Origin: Saprospiraceae bacterium
GTDB taxonomy: Bacteria; Bacteroidota; Bacteroidia; Chitinophagales; Saprospiraceae
Direction: 5' to 3'
DNA length: 64,000 bases
NCBI GenBank assembly: GCA_016717105.1
Contig: JADKGF010000023.1
Coordinates: 11,708-75,707, forward strand
This document shows, one piece after another, positions 54,908 to 64,000 of this stretch. Each line of letters opens with the position of its first letter. Position 1 is the stretch's first letter. Both the position numbers and the translations under genes were made by a program. Under the pieces are notes generated by a model that was not told the origin of the DNA, searched no databases, and saw nothing but the letters and a program-made list of their open reading frames with translations.

Positions 54908-57251
54908 ATGAATATTGAATTCAAAACCATTTATCCGTATATTCTACATATTTTGGTAATAGTGATTGTAAATGTTATGTACTTTATGCCGCAATTTGAA
55001 GGTAAGGTGGTGAATCAAGGAGATATTATACAGTATAAAGGCGATGTCAAAGGAGGCATTTGATTATCAGAGAAAACAGGTGAAGTAGCGCTCTGGGCCA
55101 ACTCAATGTTTGGAGGTATGCCAACTTATCAAATATCTGCCCCAAATGCAGGTAATAAACTTAGTTATATAAGAAAGGTAGGATCGATGTTTATGAATTA
55201 TCCAGCTGGATTATATATCTTAGGGATGATATCCTTTTACATATTAATGTTGAGTCTGGGTATTAATGGTTGGCTGAGTTTAGTCGGGGCAATTTTATTT
55301 GGGTTTAGTACAAACAATTTCATCTTATTTGAAGCAGGTCATAATACGAAGACAGCGGCAATATTGACCAGCCCACTTGTGATTGCAGGTGTCATCTTGC
55401 TATTTAAACAGCGTTTTTGCTCAGTTCTGCATTGTTTGGCATAGGTTTAGGACTTAACTTACAGTCTAATCACCCACAAATGACCTATTATCTTGGGTTA
55501 TCATTAGGGATTTTAGTTGTAATCGAATTTATTAATAAAATAAAAGAAAGGGACGTTTTAAATTTCGCAAAATCTATAGGTGTTTTGCTTATTGTAGCCA
55601 TTTTGGCGCTTGGTTCGTCAGCTTCAAAATTGTGGACAACATACGAATATGGCAAGGATACTATGCGTGGCGCACCAATATTGAAATCTACTGGAGATAC
55701 ACCAGCATCATCAAGTGAAACTGACGGACTAGAATGGACATATGCTACCCAATGGAGTAATGGATATGGAGATTTATTGGCCACATTTATCCCTAAAGCA
55801 GTAGGTGGTGGTTCTGGTGAATGGTTAGACGGAAATTCAGATTTAGGCAAAGCAGTCGGTCAGAGAAGAGAATTTCAAGCGCCTACCTATTGGGGATCGC
55901 TTCCATTTACGAGTGGTCCTGCTTATTTTGGAATTGTTGCTTTTTTCCTATTTGTATTTGGGCTTTTTGCTGTAAAAGGGCCAGTAAAGTGGTGGTTGTT
56001 GGGAGCAGTATTATTAACCTTCGTAATGTCTTTAGGTAAGAATATGGAAGGATTTAACAAATTACTTTTCGATACCTTACCACTATTGAATAAGTTTAGA
56101 GCCCCTAGTTCGATTCTTAGTGTCACAGCTATTTTTATACCAATTTTGGGAATATTAGGTATTTCAGAAATTCTTAAATCTACCAATAAAGAAACGTTCC
56201 TAAAACCCTTGTACATATCAGCTGGAATTTTAGGAGGTCTGTGTGCAATGCTGTGGATAGGCGGAAGCAGTTTGTTTGATTTTAGTAGCCAAGGAGATGC
56301 CAATTATCAAGAAATCATTGATGAATTACTAAAACAACGACAATCAATGTTAGCATCGTCTGCGTTTCGTAGTTTTGCATATATAGTTCTTGTATCGGCA
56401 GTAATATGGGCTTTTCTAAAGATAAAATAAATAGTACAATTTTAAAAAAAGATTTTGTTACTAAAAATACATACAAACAAAATTTTGAAGCTAGACCCGT
56501 GGATACGCAAATTTTGCAAGACAACGATCCTAATTTCAGAGTGTATGACGCTACTATCAACACATTTAATTCAGCAAGTACTTCTTATTTTCATAAGACA
56601 ATAGGTGGTTACCATGCTGCAAAACTGCAAAGATACCAAGACATCATTGATAGACATATCAGCAAAAACAACCAAGGAGTATTGAATATGCTCAATACAA
56701 AGTACTTTATATTACAAGGAGCAGATGGAAGTCCTACTGTTCAGCGAAATCCTGCTGCACTTGGAAATGCTTGGTTTGTAAATAACATCATCCAAGTTCC
56801 GGATGCAAATGCAGAGATAGATTCACTCACGAGTTTTGACCCAGCTGGTGATGCCGTTGTTCATAATGAGTTTAAAGATTATATAGCCAATTTGACTCCT
56901 TCAAAAAATGGAGCTATTACTTTAAAATCTTACCATCCAAATAAATTGGTATACGAATCAAATACTGAGGGTGAGCAATTTGCTGTATTTTCGGAAGTTT
57001 GGTATGGTCCCAATAAAGGTTGGCAAGCATCCATAGATGGTAAACCTGTAGATCATATTCGTACTAATTATTTATTGAGAGGACTTAAGATTCCATCAGG
57101 AAAACATGAGGTTATATTTGAATTTAAGCCCCAAGCATATTTCCTTGGAGAAACCATTAGTTTGATAAGTTCGTTGATACTGATAGGATTGTTGATTTTT
57201 TATATTTATACACAAGTTCGCCCTAGCAAAGATTCTGTCGTAAAAGCGTAA
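54908..57251 (+). CDS. YfhO-family polytopic membrane protein, several frame breaks
   Basis: About 780 residues in pieces. It starts MNIEFKTIYPYILHILVIVI, then KVVNQGDIIQYKG. Breaks occur near 55045, 55070, 55415 and 56405, most in short runs. Between them the family blocks are clear: SMFGGMPTYQISAPN, LNLQSNHPQMTYYLG, EWTYATQWSNGYGD, FRAPSSILSV, then STSYFHKTIGGYHAAKLQRY, GNAWFVN, and the C-terminal WYGPNKGWQASIDGKPV region and last helix. YfhO-like GT-C proteins are linked to glycosylation of wall polymers in Gram-positives; the role in Bacteroidota is not known. Around 56430 a membrane stretch that I would expect in the family appears to be missing. It precedes the pseudaminic acid genes by 40 bases on the same strand. 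Confidence 0.8.
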
Positions 57252-57291
57252 TACTTAACACAGACAAGTTAAAACAATTAAATACAGGAAA

Positions 57292-58301
57292 ATGAATGGT
57301 AAATCGGTTTTTAATCAGGAGGAGGGACAGGTTCGTTGGGCAAGGAATTGACAAAAACGATTTTAGCTAAATGGCCTGATATACAGCGTTTAGTGATATT
57401 CTCTCGAGATGAGCAGAAGCAATATCAGATGGCGCTAGAATATCAGAAAAGCATTATAAAGCCATTCGGTATTTCATAGGCGATGTGCGTGATCTCGATA
57501 GACTAAAACGTGCTTTTAATGGTATTGATTATGTGATACACGCAGCAGCCATGAAGCACGTCCACATAGCAGAATATAATCCAGACGAATGTGTCAAAAC
57601 CAATATCGGTGGTGCAGAAAATGTCATCAAAGCTGCATTATCTTCAGGAGTTAGTAAGGTAGTCGCACTATCTACAGACAAGGCTTGTGCTCCCATAAAT
57701 CTGTATGGTGCAACCAAATTGACTTCAGACAAATTATTCGTTGCGGCTAATAATATTCGTGGCAAACAAGATATAAAATTCTCTGTGGTACGGTACGGAA
57801 ACGTCATGGGATCAAATGGGTCAGTCATTCCCTTCTTTATGCAAAAGAAAAAAGAAGGTGTATTGCCGATTACTGATAAAAAATATGACAAGATTCAATA
57901 TTTCCTTGCAAGCAGGAGTGGATATGGTGCTTCATGCATTAGAGACTGCTTGGGGCGGCGAATTATTTGTACCCAAAATCCCTTCTTATAAGATAACTGA
58001 CGTTGCACAAGCCATAGGCCCAGAATGCGAACATAGAGAAGTAGGTATTCGACCAGGAGAAAAAATCCATGAAGAGATGATCACTGCTTCTGATTCTTAT
58101 TCCACATATGACCTAGGGAAGTATTATGTAATACTGCCACAAGTACCAGTTTGGGATCTTGAGAAATATATCAGTTACTTTAATGCTACCTTGGTGCCCA
58201 AAGGATTTCATTACACGTCAGACAATAATCCTGAGTGGGAAACAGTTGATAGTTTGAGAGCATTAATTACCGAACACTTGTATCCCGATTTTAAAATATG
58301 A
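57292..58301 (+). CDS. pseB: UDP-N-acetylglucosamine 4,6-dehydratase (inverting), frameshifted
   Basis: First enzyme of pseudaminic acid synthesis: converts UDP-GlcNAc to the UDP-2-acetamido-2,6-dideoxy-L-arabino-hexos-4-ulose. About 335 residues. The N-terminal 60 codons are corrupted by small indels: NGKSV, a garbled TGGTGS NAD-binding loop, then GKELTKTILAKWPDIQRLVI and FSRDEQKQYQM. The middle is clean (IHAAAMKHVHIAEYNP, LSTDKACAPINLYGATK with the catalytic Lys and Tyr, VRYGNVMGSNGSVIPFF). The frame changes again near 57890 and continues in GGELFVPKIPSYKITD and GIRPGEKIHEEMI. The stop overlaps the pseC start (ATGA). Confidence 0.88.
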
Positions 58302-59480
58302 TACCTTACGGCAAACAAAATATAACTCAAGATGATATAGATGCTGTGGTCGAATCACTTCATTCTATTTACCTAACCCAAGGTCTAAAATTAAGGAATT
58401 TGAAGATGCTTTTGCACAATATATAGGATGTACATATGCCGTGGCTGTGGCCAATGGTACTGCGGCACTTCACCTTTGTACCATGACACTCGGTGTTAAG
58501 GAAGGGCAAAAAGTGATCACAACGCCTATCACCTTTGCAGCTAGTGCCAATTGTGTCCGATATTGTGGAGGCGACGTGGTTTTTTCTGATATTGATCCTG
58601 ATACCTATTTATTGGATATCGAGAAGGTAAGACAGTTGCTAACATCATCACCAAAAGGCACTTACCAAGGTATCATTCCTGTAGATTTTGCAGGAAGAGC
58701 CGTAAATCTCGAAGCATTCAGAGCATTGGCAGATGAGTATGGATTATGGATTATTGAAGATGCTTGTCACGCACCAGGTGGTTATTTTACAGATAGTAAA
58801 GGTATAACCCAACAATGTGGTAACGGAAATTATGCAGACTTGGCCATATTCTCATTTCATCCAGTTAAACATATAGCATGTGGTGAAGGAGGCATGATTA
58901 CTACTAATAATGAAGAGCATTATAAGCAGTTGCTCAGATTGAGATCACATGGTATCAATAAAGGTGACGACCAGTTCCTAAATGACATTGACTTTGCAAA
59001 TGGTGTTGACGGTGAAACGACTTATCCAGGATGGTACATGGAAATGCAACAATTAGGATATAATTATAGGATCACAGATATCAAAGTGCGCTTGGCTTAT
59101 CGCAGCTGAATAGAGCAACTGAAGGTTTAGCAAGAAGAAGACAAATTGCGCAAAAATATGCCGAAACATTCGAAGGTAAAAGTTATATCTTGAGCCATTC
59201 AGGTTATCATCCCGATCACGCATACCATTTATATGTCATAGAAGCTGATGATCGTTTGGGACTTTATATCCATTTGCGAAAGCACAATATTTATGGTCAG
59301 ATTCATTATATTCCTACGCATTTGATGCCTTATTATAGGTCATTTGGATGGAAAGAAGGAGACCTTCCGAATGCTGAGGCATATTATAAACATTGCATCA
59401 GTTTGCCGATGTATCCTACCTTGACTGATGATGAGCAGGATTTTGTGATAGAGACGATTAACAGCTATTACAATGGCTAA
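58298..59480 (+). CDS. pseC: UDP-4-amino-4,6-dideoxy-N-acetyl-L-altrosamine transaminase, frameshifted
   Basis: PLP-dependent aminotransferase of the DegT/DnrJ/EryC1 family, the second step of the pathway, about 390 residues. It starts MIPYGKQNITQDDIDAVVES. Breaks are near 58350-58390 and near 59100. Marks: VAVANGTAALHL, TPITFAASANC, IIEDACHAPGG (the Asp that holds the PLP ring), and AIFSFHPVKHIACGEGG, where the Lys forms the Schiff base. The C-terminal part IYGQIHYIPTHLMPYYRSFG is typical of PseC. The ATG overlaps the pseB stop, and the end overlaps the pseF start by 8 bases. Confidence 0.9.
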
Positions 59481-60158
59481 TCTCTGTATCATACCTGCTC
59501 GAGGCGGAAGTAAGCGTATTCCAAGAAAAAATATCAAAGATTTTCTTAGAAACCTATCATTGCTTATTCCATATTGTCGGCTTTGGGTTCAGGATTGTTT
59601 AATGAGGTGATGGTTTCTACAGATGATGACGAAATTGCTGAAATCTCAAATAACTATGGTGCAAAAGTACCTTTTTTGAGAAGTAGTGAAACATCAAATG
59701 ACTATGCTACTACATATCAAGTTTTAGAAGAAGTTTTGCTAGAATACCAAAAAAATGGAATGACGTTTGACTATATTTGTTGCATTTATCCATGTGCACC
59801 ATTTGTGAATGGAGAAAAACTAAAATTGGCTTTTGACACGATGTTAGGAGGTGATTTTGATAGTTTATTTCCAACGGTAGGATTTGGTTTTCCAATACAA
59901 AGGGCATTGAGATTAAGCAATCAAAAAATTTCTTTTTTTTCTCCTGAATACGCTTTAACAAGATCCCAAGACTTGGAGAAATCTTATCATGATGCAGGAC
60001 AGTTTTATTGGGCAAAAGTCTCATCATTATTAGAGCAAAAAAGCTTAATAACCAATAATACGGGTTCCATTGTATTTTCTGAACTTGAAGTGCAAGATAT
60101 CGACATTGAAACGGATTGGACATTGGCAGAGTTGAAATATAAAATGTTTTGCAAATGA
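59473..60158 (+). CDS. pseF: Pseudaminic acid cytidylyltransferase, frameshifted
   Basis: Activates pseudaminic acid with CTP to CMP-Pse, the donor for glycosylation. About 228 residues. The nucleotide-binding signature CIIPARGGSKRIPRKNIKDF is intact at the start. Near 59550 two lost bases distort the GKPIIAYSI region; the frame is then clean from SALGSGLFNEVMVSTDDDE through IYPCAPFVNGEKL and DAGQFYWAK to the stop. Length is normal for PseF/NeuA-type enzymes. It starts inside the pseC end and its own stop overlaps the next ATG, so the operon is tightly coupled. Confidence 0.9.
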
Positions 60159-60724
60159 TGTTTCCTTCCAAATATAAAGTACTAAATCTTTCAGAAGTAT
60201 CTGATGGGCAATATAAAATTTTACCTATTAGATTTGAAGATAGATTTAATATAATGAAAATAGCGCAACGAGCAAATGTATCATCTTCGTCAATCCAAAC
60301 TATTGACCGTAGATGATCAAGAAGATATTTCACGAATGTGGTAGCTCATTTGTTTGACAAAGAACAACCTGATCAGATATTGTTTTCCTATATAGAAGGT
60401 GATGTTTGTATTGGTTATGGAGGATTGGTACATATCAATTGGATCGACAAAAATGCGGAGCTTTCATTTATCATGGATACAAAGCTTGAATCAAATCATT
60501 TTGCATTTCATTGGCAGAACTACCTTCGTCTCATAGAGAAAGTTGCATTTAATAGTTTAGCCTTGCATAAAATACAAACTTTTGCATTTGATATTCGGCC
60601 ACATTTATATCCTGTTCTCGAAGGCTTTAATTTTAAATTAGAAGCAAGGTTAAAAGAACATTGTTACTTTAACGGAGAATATATTGATGTTTTAATTCAT
60701 GCCAAAATAAATAAAAATGAATGA
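60155..60724 (+). CDS. GNAT-type N-acetyltransferase of nonulosonic-acid loci, frameshifted
   Basis: About 190 residues. It starts MMFPSKYKVLNLSEVSDGQY, ILPIRFEDRFNIM. Near 60265 a lost base hides WRNEQMYHLRQ, and near 60325 the frame returns at YFTNVVAHLF. The rest is clean (CIGYGGLVHINWIDKNAELS; KVAFNSLALHKIQTFAFD; LEARLKEHCYFNGEY). This GNAT type recurs in Bacteroidota pseudaminic or related sugar loci next to pseF and pseH. It may acylate the amino sugar or take the place of another step; its true substrate is not known. Confidence 0.75.
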
Positions 60725-61265
60725 TGTAAGGCTCGTAAAATTAGTTGTGGATGATTTAGAAATGGTTCGTCATTGGAGGAATAGCAAGGATGTTTCTCAA
60801 TATATGTACACTGAAAATATTATTTCAGCATCAGATCAGCAAAACTGGTTCAATAAAATAGGCCAATCGACAAATTCAATTTATTGGATAATTGAGTTTG
60901 GTGGAAAAAAAATTGGAGTTGCTAATGTCACAGGAATTGACCCATCTCTCCAAAGTTGTTATTGGGCTTTCTACTTGGGCGACTCGTCTATACGAGGTGC
61001 AGGAATAGGTGCAAAAGTTGAATATTTGGTTCTTGAATATGTTTTTAATGAATTGAATTTAAATAAATTGCGATGTGAAGTTTTTGTCACTAATGATAAA
61101 GTCATTAAAATGCATGAAAAATTTGGATTTAGGAGAGAAGCTTATTATCGAGAACATTGTATTAAGGACAATCTAAAATTGGACGTGGTTGGGCTAGCAA
61201 TTTTGAAATCTGAATGGTTGCAAATTAAAGAAATCATGAAAAATAAAATATATGGACCTATCTGA
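60717..61265 (+). CDS. pseH: UDP-4-amino-4,6-dideoxy-N-acetyl-beta-L-altrosamine N-acetyltransferase
   Basis: GNAT enzyme that acylates the 4-amino group of the PseC product; 182 residues. The fold marks are visible: RLVKLVVDDLEMVRHWRNS at the start, GVANVTGID, and the acetyl-CoA loop in SSIRGAGIGAKVEYLVLE, then NLNKLRCEVFVTNDKVIKMH and EKFGFRREAYYREH. Length and sequence are typical of PseH. The frame is intact. It overlaps the GNAT gene before it by 8 bases and the MaoC gene after it by 14. Confidence 0.88.
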   Translation: MNDVRLVKLVVDDLEMVRHWRNSKDVSQYMYTENIISASDQQNWFNKIGQSTNSIYWIIEFGGKKIGVANVTGIDPSLQSCYWAFYLGDSSIRGAGIGAKVEYLVLEYVFNELNLNKLRCEVFVTNDKVIKMHEKFGFRREAYYREHCIKDNLKLDVVGLAILKSEWLQIKEIMKNKIYGPI

Positions 61266-61665
61266 ATTTAAAGTTGGTTCTGAATTTTCTTACAGCTTTA
61301 GTTTTTCGCAAGATGACGTATTAACCTTTGCGAATGCTTCAGGTGATTTTAATCCTATTCATTTGGATGACGAATTTGCTAAAACAACAATATTTAAAAA
61401 GAAAATAGTACATGGTTTTCTAGGAGGGAGTGTTTTCTCTAAGGTATTTGGCACATTATTTCCAGGGAGTGGTACCATTTACATAAAACAAAGCATGACA
61501 TTCTATAAACCGATGTTCGTAGACCAAGGATATGTCGCAAAATTTAAAGTAATCGAAATTGATAGTATAAAAAATAAAGCTTTAGTCAGTACTGAAATTT
61601 ATGATAATGAAAATTGTCTAATAATAGGTGGTGAAGCTCTTATTAAATATCCAATAATTGTATGA
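61252..61665 (+). CDS. MaoC-family (R)-specific enoyl-CoA hydratase-like protein
   Basis: A 137-residue single hot-dog-fold protein. The hydratase motif DFNPIHLDDEFAKTT holds the Asp and His of the (R)-hydratase active site, followed by IVHGFLGGSVFSKVFG (the overhanging segment). PhaJ-type family members hydrate trans-2-enoyl-CoA to (R)-3-hydroxyacyl-CoA. It overlaps pseH by 14 bases and pseI by 4, so it belongs to the same transcription unit. A hydratase in this pathway could supply a 3-hydroxyacyl group (for example 3-hydroxybutyryl) for the amino sugar; that is inference from context and from known natural N-acyl variants of pseudaminic acid. Confidence 0.85.
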   Translation: MDLSEFKVGSEFSYSFSFSQDDVLTFANASGDFNPIHLDDEFAKTTIFKKKIVHGFLGGSVFSKVFGTLFPGSGTIYIKQSMTFYKPMFVDQGYVAKFKVIEIDSIKNKALVSTEIYDNENCLIIGGEALIKYPIIV

Positions 61666-62711
61666 CCATAGGAAATTATAAAATAGATCAAACATCTCCG
61701 GTTTTTATAATAGCAGAGCTATCCGCAAATCATAATGGGAGTTTGGATGTTGCCATCGAAACAATTCGTGCGGCAAAAAGAGCTGGTGCTAATGCTATAA
61801 AATTGCAAACTTATACGGCTGATACATTGACACTTAATGTTCGAAATGATGATTTTAAAATATCTGGTGGTACCCTTTGGGACGATAGATATTTGTATGA
61901 TTTGTATAAAGAAGCATATACACCTTGGGAATGGCACCAAGCATTATTCGATGTAGCAAAGGAAGATGGATTGATCTGTTTTTCTTCACCATTTGATAAA
62001 ACAGCCGTTGATTTTTTGGAGAATTTGGGTGTACCAGCTTACAAAATTGCTTCGTTCGAAATCACAGATATTCCGCTTATAGAATATGTCGCTTCCAAAG
62101 GCAAACCTATTATCATATCTACAGGTATTGCGGAGTTGGATGATATACATTTGGCACTAGATGCTTGTAAAAGAATGGGAAACTCCGATATCGCATTACT
62201 AAAATGTACTTCGAGTTATCCAGCTCCGGTAGATGAAGCAAATATGATCATGGTCAAAGATTTGGCAGAGAGCTTTGGTGTTGTAGCAGGTTTATCAGAT
62301 CATACTTTGGGGAGCACTGTTCCAATTGTAGCAACTGTTTTGGGTGCCAAGATCATTGAAAAACATTTTATTCTCAATCATGACATTGGTGGACCTGATG
62401 CAGAGTTTTCTATGGATGAGCTTGAATTTACAGCAATGGTAAATGCAGTGAGAGATGCCGAAAAAGCTATTGGTACAGTAGATTACAACCTTACTCCTAA
62501 GCAGAAGAAAGGACGTGATTTTGCGAGAAGTCTCTATGTGGCAGAAGATATAGCAGAAGGTGAAGTTTTTACTGAGAAGAATGTACGGTCTGTGAGGCCT
62601 GGATTTGGGTTGCATCCTAAGTATTTTAGGGAGATTATAGGGGAAGTATCGAATGTTAAAGTTGCAGCAGGGAATAGATTTAGTTTGGATTTGATAAGAA
62701 ATGAGAATTAA
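61662..62711 (+). CDS. pseI: Pseudaminic acid synthase
   Basis: NeuB-family enzyme that joins phosphoenolpyruvate to the 6-deoxy altrose sugar to form pseudaminic acid; 349 residues, normal length. The TIM-barrel part shows FIIAELSANHNGSLD, AIKLQTYTADTLTL, CFSSPFDKTAVDFL, YKIASFEITDIPLI, PIIISTGIAEL, LLKCTSSYPAP and GLSDHTLGSTVPI. A C-terminal antifreeze-like SAF domain (ARSLYVAEDIAEGE, VRSVRPGFGL) follows. The frame is intact. Its start overlaps the MaoC stop by 4 bases. PseI is the committed marker that separates this locus from legionaminic or sialic acid loci, though the split by sequence alone is not absolute. Confidence 0.92.
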   Translation: MTIGNYKIDQTSPVFIIAELSANHNGSLDVAIETIRAAKRAGANAIKLQTYTADTLTLNVRNDDFKISGGTLWDDRYLYDLYKEAYTPWEWHQALFDVAKEDGLICFSSPFDKTAVDFLENLGVPAYKIASFEITDIPLIEYVASKGKPIIISTGIAELDDIHLALDACKRMGNSDIALLKCTSSYPAPVDEANMIMVKDLAESFGVVAGLSDHTLGSTVPIVATVLGAKIIEKHFILNHDIGGPDAEFSMDELEFTAMVNAVRDAEKAIGTVDYNLTPKQKKGRDFARSLYVAEDIAEGEVFTEKNVRSVRPGFGLHPKYFREIIGEVSNVKVAAGNRFSLDLIRNEN

Positions 62712-62714
62712 AAC

Positions 62715-63596
62715 ATGAATGTTGGAAATATTAAGTCTTTTTTTATTAATGTTTGGGACACCTTATTTTCTGCATTAAAAGTTGTGTTCTTATCTAGACC
62801 AACTAAGCTAGGTCAGATGACTTTGAAAAATAATTCAAAAGAAAAGTGTTTGATAATTGGGAATGGTCCAAGTTTGAAAAATGAGTTAGAAGATAATCGA
62901 ATATTTTTTGAAGGTGTTACTAGTATATGCGTAAATTATTTTCCACTAAGTGATGAATTTCTAAAAATAAAACCTAATTCCATTGTACTTCATGCACCAG
63001 AATTTTGGATAGAATGCGTAAAAGAAGAATACAAAACAGGAAGGGAAAAATTATTCGCGGCTTTGATTGAAAAAACTAGTTGGAATTTGTTAATTTACGC
63101 ACCGATAAAAGCCAAATATAGTACAAAACTTGTAAATAATATTTTATCAAATAAATATATTTCAATAACATTTTATAATGATACACCTATTGAAGGTTTT
63201 AATTTCACCAATGCATTGTTTTTTAATTTGGGCTTAGGTTTGCCTAGACCTCATAATGTGGTTATTCCTTCTTTGATATTAGCATTAAGACAAAATTTCA
63301 AACAAATTTATCTTACTGGTGTAGATCATTCATGGCTAAAAGAAATAAGTGTTGATGCAGATAATAATGTACTTGTAGGTCAATACCATTTTTATGATGA
63401 CGGAAATGTAAAACCTGCTCCTATGAATAAAGTCGGAAGAGAAAAGACAAGAAATCTTGCTGAAGTGCTAGAGAAATTTATTTTTACTTTCAGGTCCTAT
63501 TATCAAATTAAAGAATATGCTAATAGGAAAAATGCCATTATTTACAATGCCACAAAACTTTCATTTATTGATGCATTTGATAGAATCGATTTATAA
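62715..63596 (+). CDS. DUF115/GT42-like protein, candidate nonulosonic-acid transferase
   Basis: A 293-residue protein, 3 bases after pseI. It opens with a hydrophobic or amphipathic segment (NIKSFFINVWDTLFSALKVV). The main domain starts with CLIIGNGPSLKNEL, the glycine-rich nucleotide-binding loop shared by DUF115/MptE-like proteins and GT42 sialyltransferases such as CstII. Next come SICVNYFPLSDEFLKIKPNS and, later, FKQIYLTGVDHSWLK, which carries an Asp-His pair at the place of the GT42 active site. Direct adjacency to pseI suggests it moves pseudaminic acid from CMP-Pse onto a glycan or protein. This is a proposal from motifs and context only. Confidence 0.55.
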   Translation: MNVGNIKSFFINVWDTLFSALKVVFLSRPTKLGQMTLKNNSKEKCLIIGNGPSLKNELEDNRIFFEGVTSICVNYFPLSDEFLKIKPNSIVLHAPEFWIECVKEEYKTGREKLFAALIEKTSWNLLIYAPIKAKYSTKLVNNILSNKYISITFYNDTPIEGFNFTNALFFNLGLGLPRPHNVVIPSLILALRQNFKQIYLTGVDHSWLKEISVDADNNVLVGQYHFYDDGNVKPAPMNKVGREKTRNLAEVLEKFIFTFRSYYQIKEYANRKNAIIYNATKLSFIDAFDRIDL

Positions 63597-63607
63597 AATA
63601 TCAAAAT

Positions 63608-64000
63608 ATGATCCAAAGAGTAATTAAGTTTGTACTCTCAAATAAAACATTGAGAAAAAAAGCAGTAGAAACATTAAAGAAAGTAAATACAAATGCATTT
63701 GATGTTTCGAAATTAAAAGTATTTGATACGTTCACAGATGAATTAAGTAATAAAGTTGATTTAAAAGAAGGTTTACGATCTATGGTCAAGCCTGGTTGGC
63801 AATCAACATTTGAAAATAAACCCATTGGTAAATTAGCCAATAAAGATATTGGAATAAAAGCAAAAGATGTTTCGGGTTTTATTAATACAATGATACAGTT
63901 CTTATCAAAATTTACACATAAAGAATTTCAAGAAGTTTTAGAAGTAGGAAGTTATGATACTATAAAGTCGACTATTCTTGCTAGTAAATGGAAAAGCAAA
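63608..64000 (+). CDS. Possible class I methyltransferase, N-terminal part, runs off window
   Basis: An open frame from the ATG at 63608 to the window end (131 codons so far). An N-terminal helical region (RVIKFVLSNKTLRKKAVETL) is followed by KVDLKEGLRSMVKPGW, and then FQEVLEVGSYDTIKSTILAS. The last part resembles motif I of SAM-dependent methyltransferases (strand, then acidic and glycine turn), though the GxG core is atypical. The strand and the 12-base spacing fit the same operon. The family is tentative until the rest is seen. Confidence 0.4.
   Translation, partial: MIQRVIKFVLSNKTLRKKAVETLKKVNTNAFDVSKLKVFDTFTDELSNKVDLKEGLRSMVKPGWQSTFENKPIGKLANKDIGIKAKDVSGFINTMIQFLSKFTHKEFQEVLEVGSYDTIKSTILASKWKSK

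Noticed and set aside
1..64000. tRNA, rRNA, transposase or phage genes
   Set aside because: No tRNA T-arm/acceptor pattern, rRNA segment or transposase or integrase motif was recognised by eye on either strand; a covariance-model scan would be needed to exclude small RNAs.

Overview
The window is low-GC DNA from a member of the Bacteroidota, most likely a Saprospirales-type (Saprospiria) environmental bacterium. This rests on type IX secretion (T9SS) C-terminal sorting domains on giant surface proteins, Bacteroidota promoters of the TTG-N(18-23)-TAnnTTTG type, the absence of clear Shine-Dalgarno sequences, a paa operon, a propeller-type hybrid sensor and a pseudaminic-acid locus. The class-level assignment is inference. 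No tRNA, rRNA, CRISPR array or intact insertion sequence was found.

Layout. 1-2358: two M23 cell-wall peptidases. 2480-5766: a TPMT-like methyltransferase, dihydropteroate synthase (folP), a CoA-transferase A subunit and an aldo/keto reductase. 5902-22436: surface biology, with two giant T9SS-exported multidomain proteins (1639 and 1713 aa, both carrying dockerin- and cohesin-like modules), a membrane glycosyltransferase-like protein, and a LuxR-type response regulator followed by a propeller-type histidine kinase. 22500-30690: an accessory patch with a decayed DinB-family gene, an unknown broken gene, an FAD/Fe-S D-lactate-dehydrogenase-type enzyme, and an AAA-ATPase plus subtilisin pair that matches the ietAS anti-phage system. 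31034-36084: rel-fur, a DUF2007 protein and a DUF4153 membrane protein.

36148-41811 is a phenylacetyl-CoA epoxidase operon (paaE-tetR-paaA-[secreted subtilisin]-paaB-paaC) behind a clear promoter with a palindromic operator. 41897-46047 holds a dicarboxylate/amino-acid symporter and a two-gene module of a P-loop-less helicase-like protein and an HsdR_N-type nuclease. 46112-54594 is mostly housekeeping: rpsF-rpsR-rplI, an Smr protein, a helix-hairpin-helix outer-membrane barrel, a lipoprotein, PolX, and an OmpA/HhH pair. 54908-64000: a YfhO-family membrane protein, then pseB-pseC-pseF-GNAT-pseH-maoC-pseI, a DUF115/GT42-like candidate sugar transferase and the start of a possible methyltransferase. 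This block would make CMP-pseudaminic acid and put it on a surface glycan, although no pseG is seen.

A dominant feature is more than 20 reading-frame breaks, many in short A/T runs, which also hit the essential gene rpsR and the catalytic paaE. They look like uncorrected long-read consensus errors rather than biology, so I join the pieces into single genes and mark each break. The best candidates for new biology are the helicase-like/nuclease pair at 43269-46047, the subtilisin inside the paa operon, the MaoC hydratase inside the pseudaminic-acid locus, and the Cys-rich repeat array of the 1713-aa protein.
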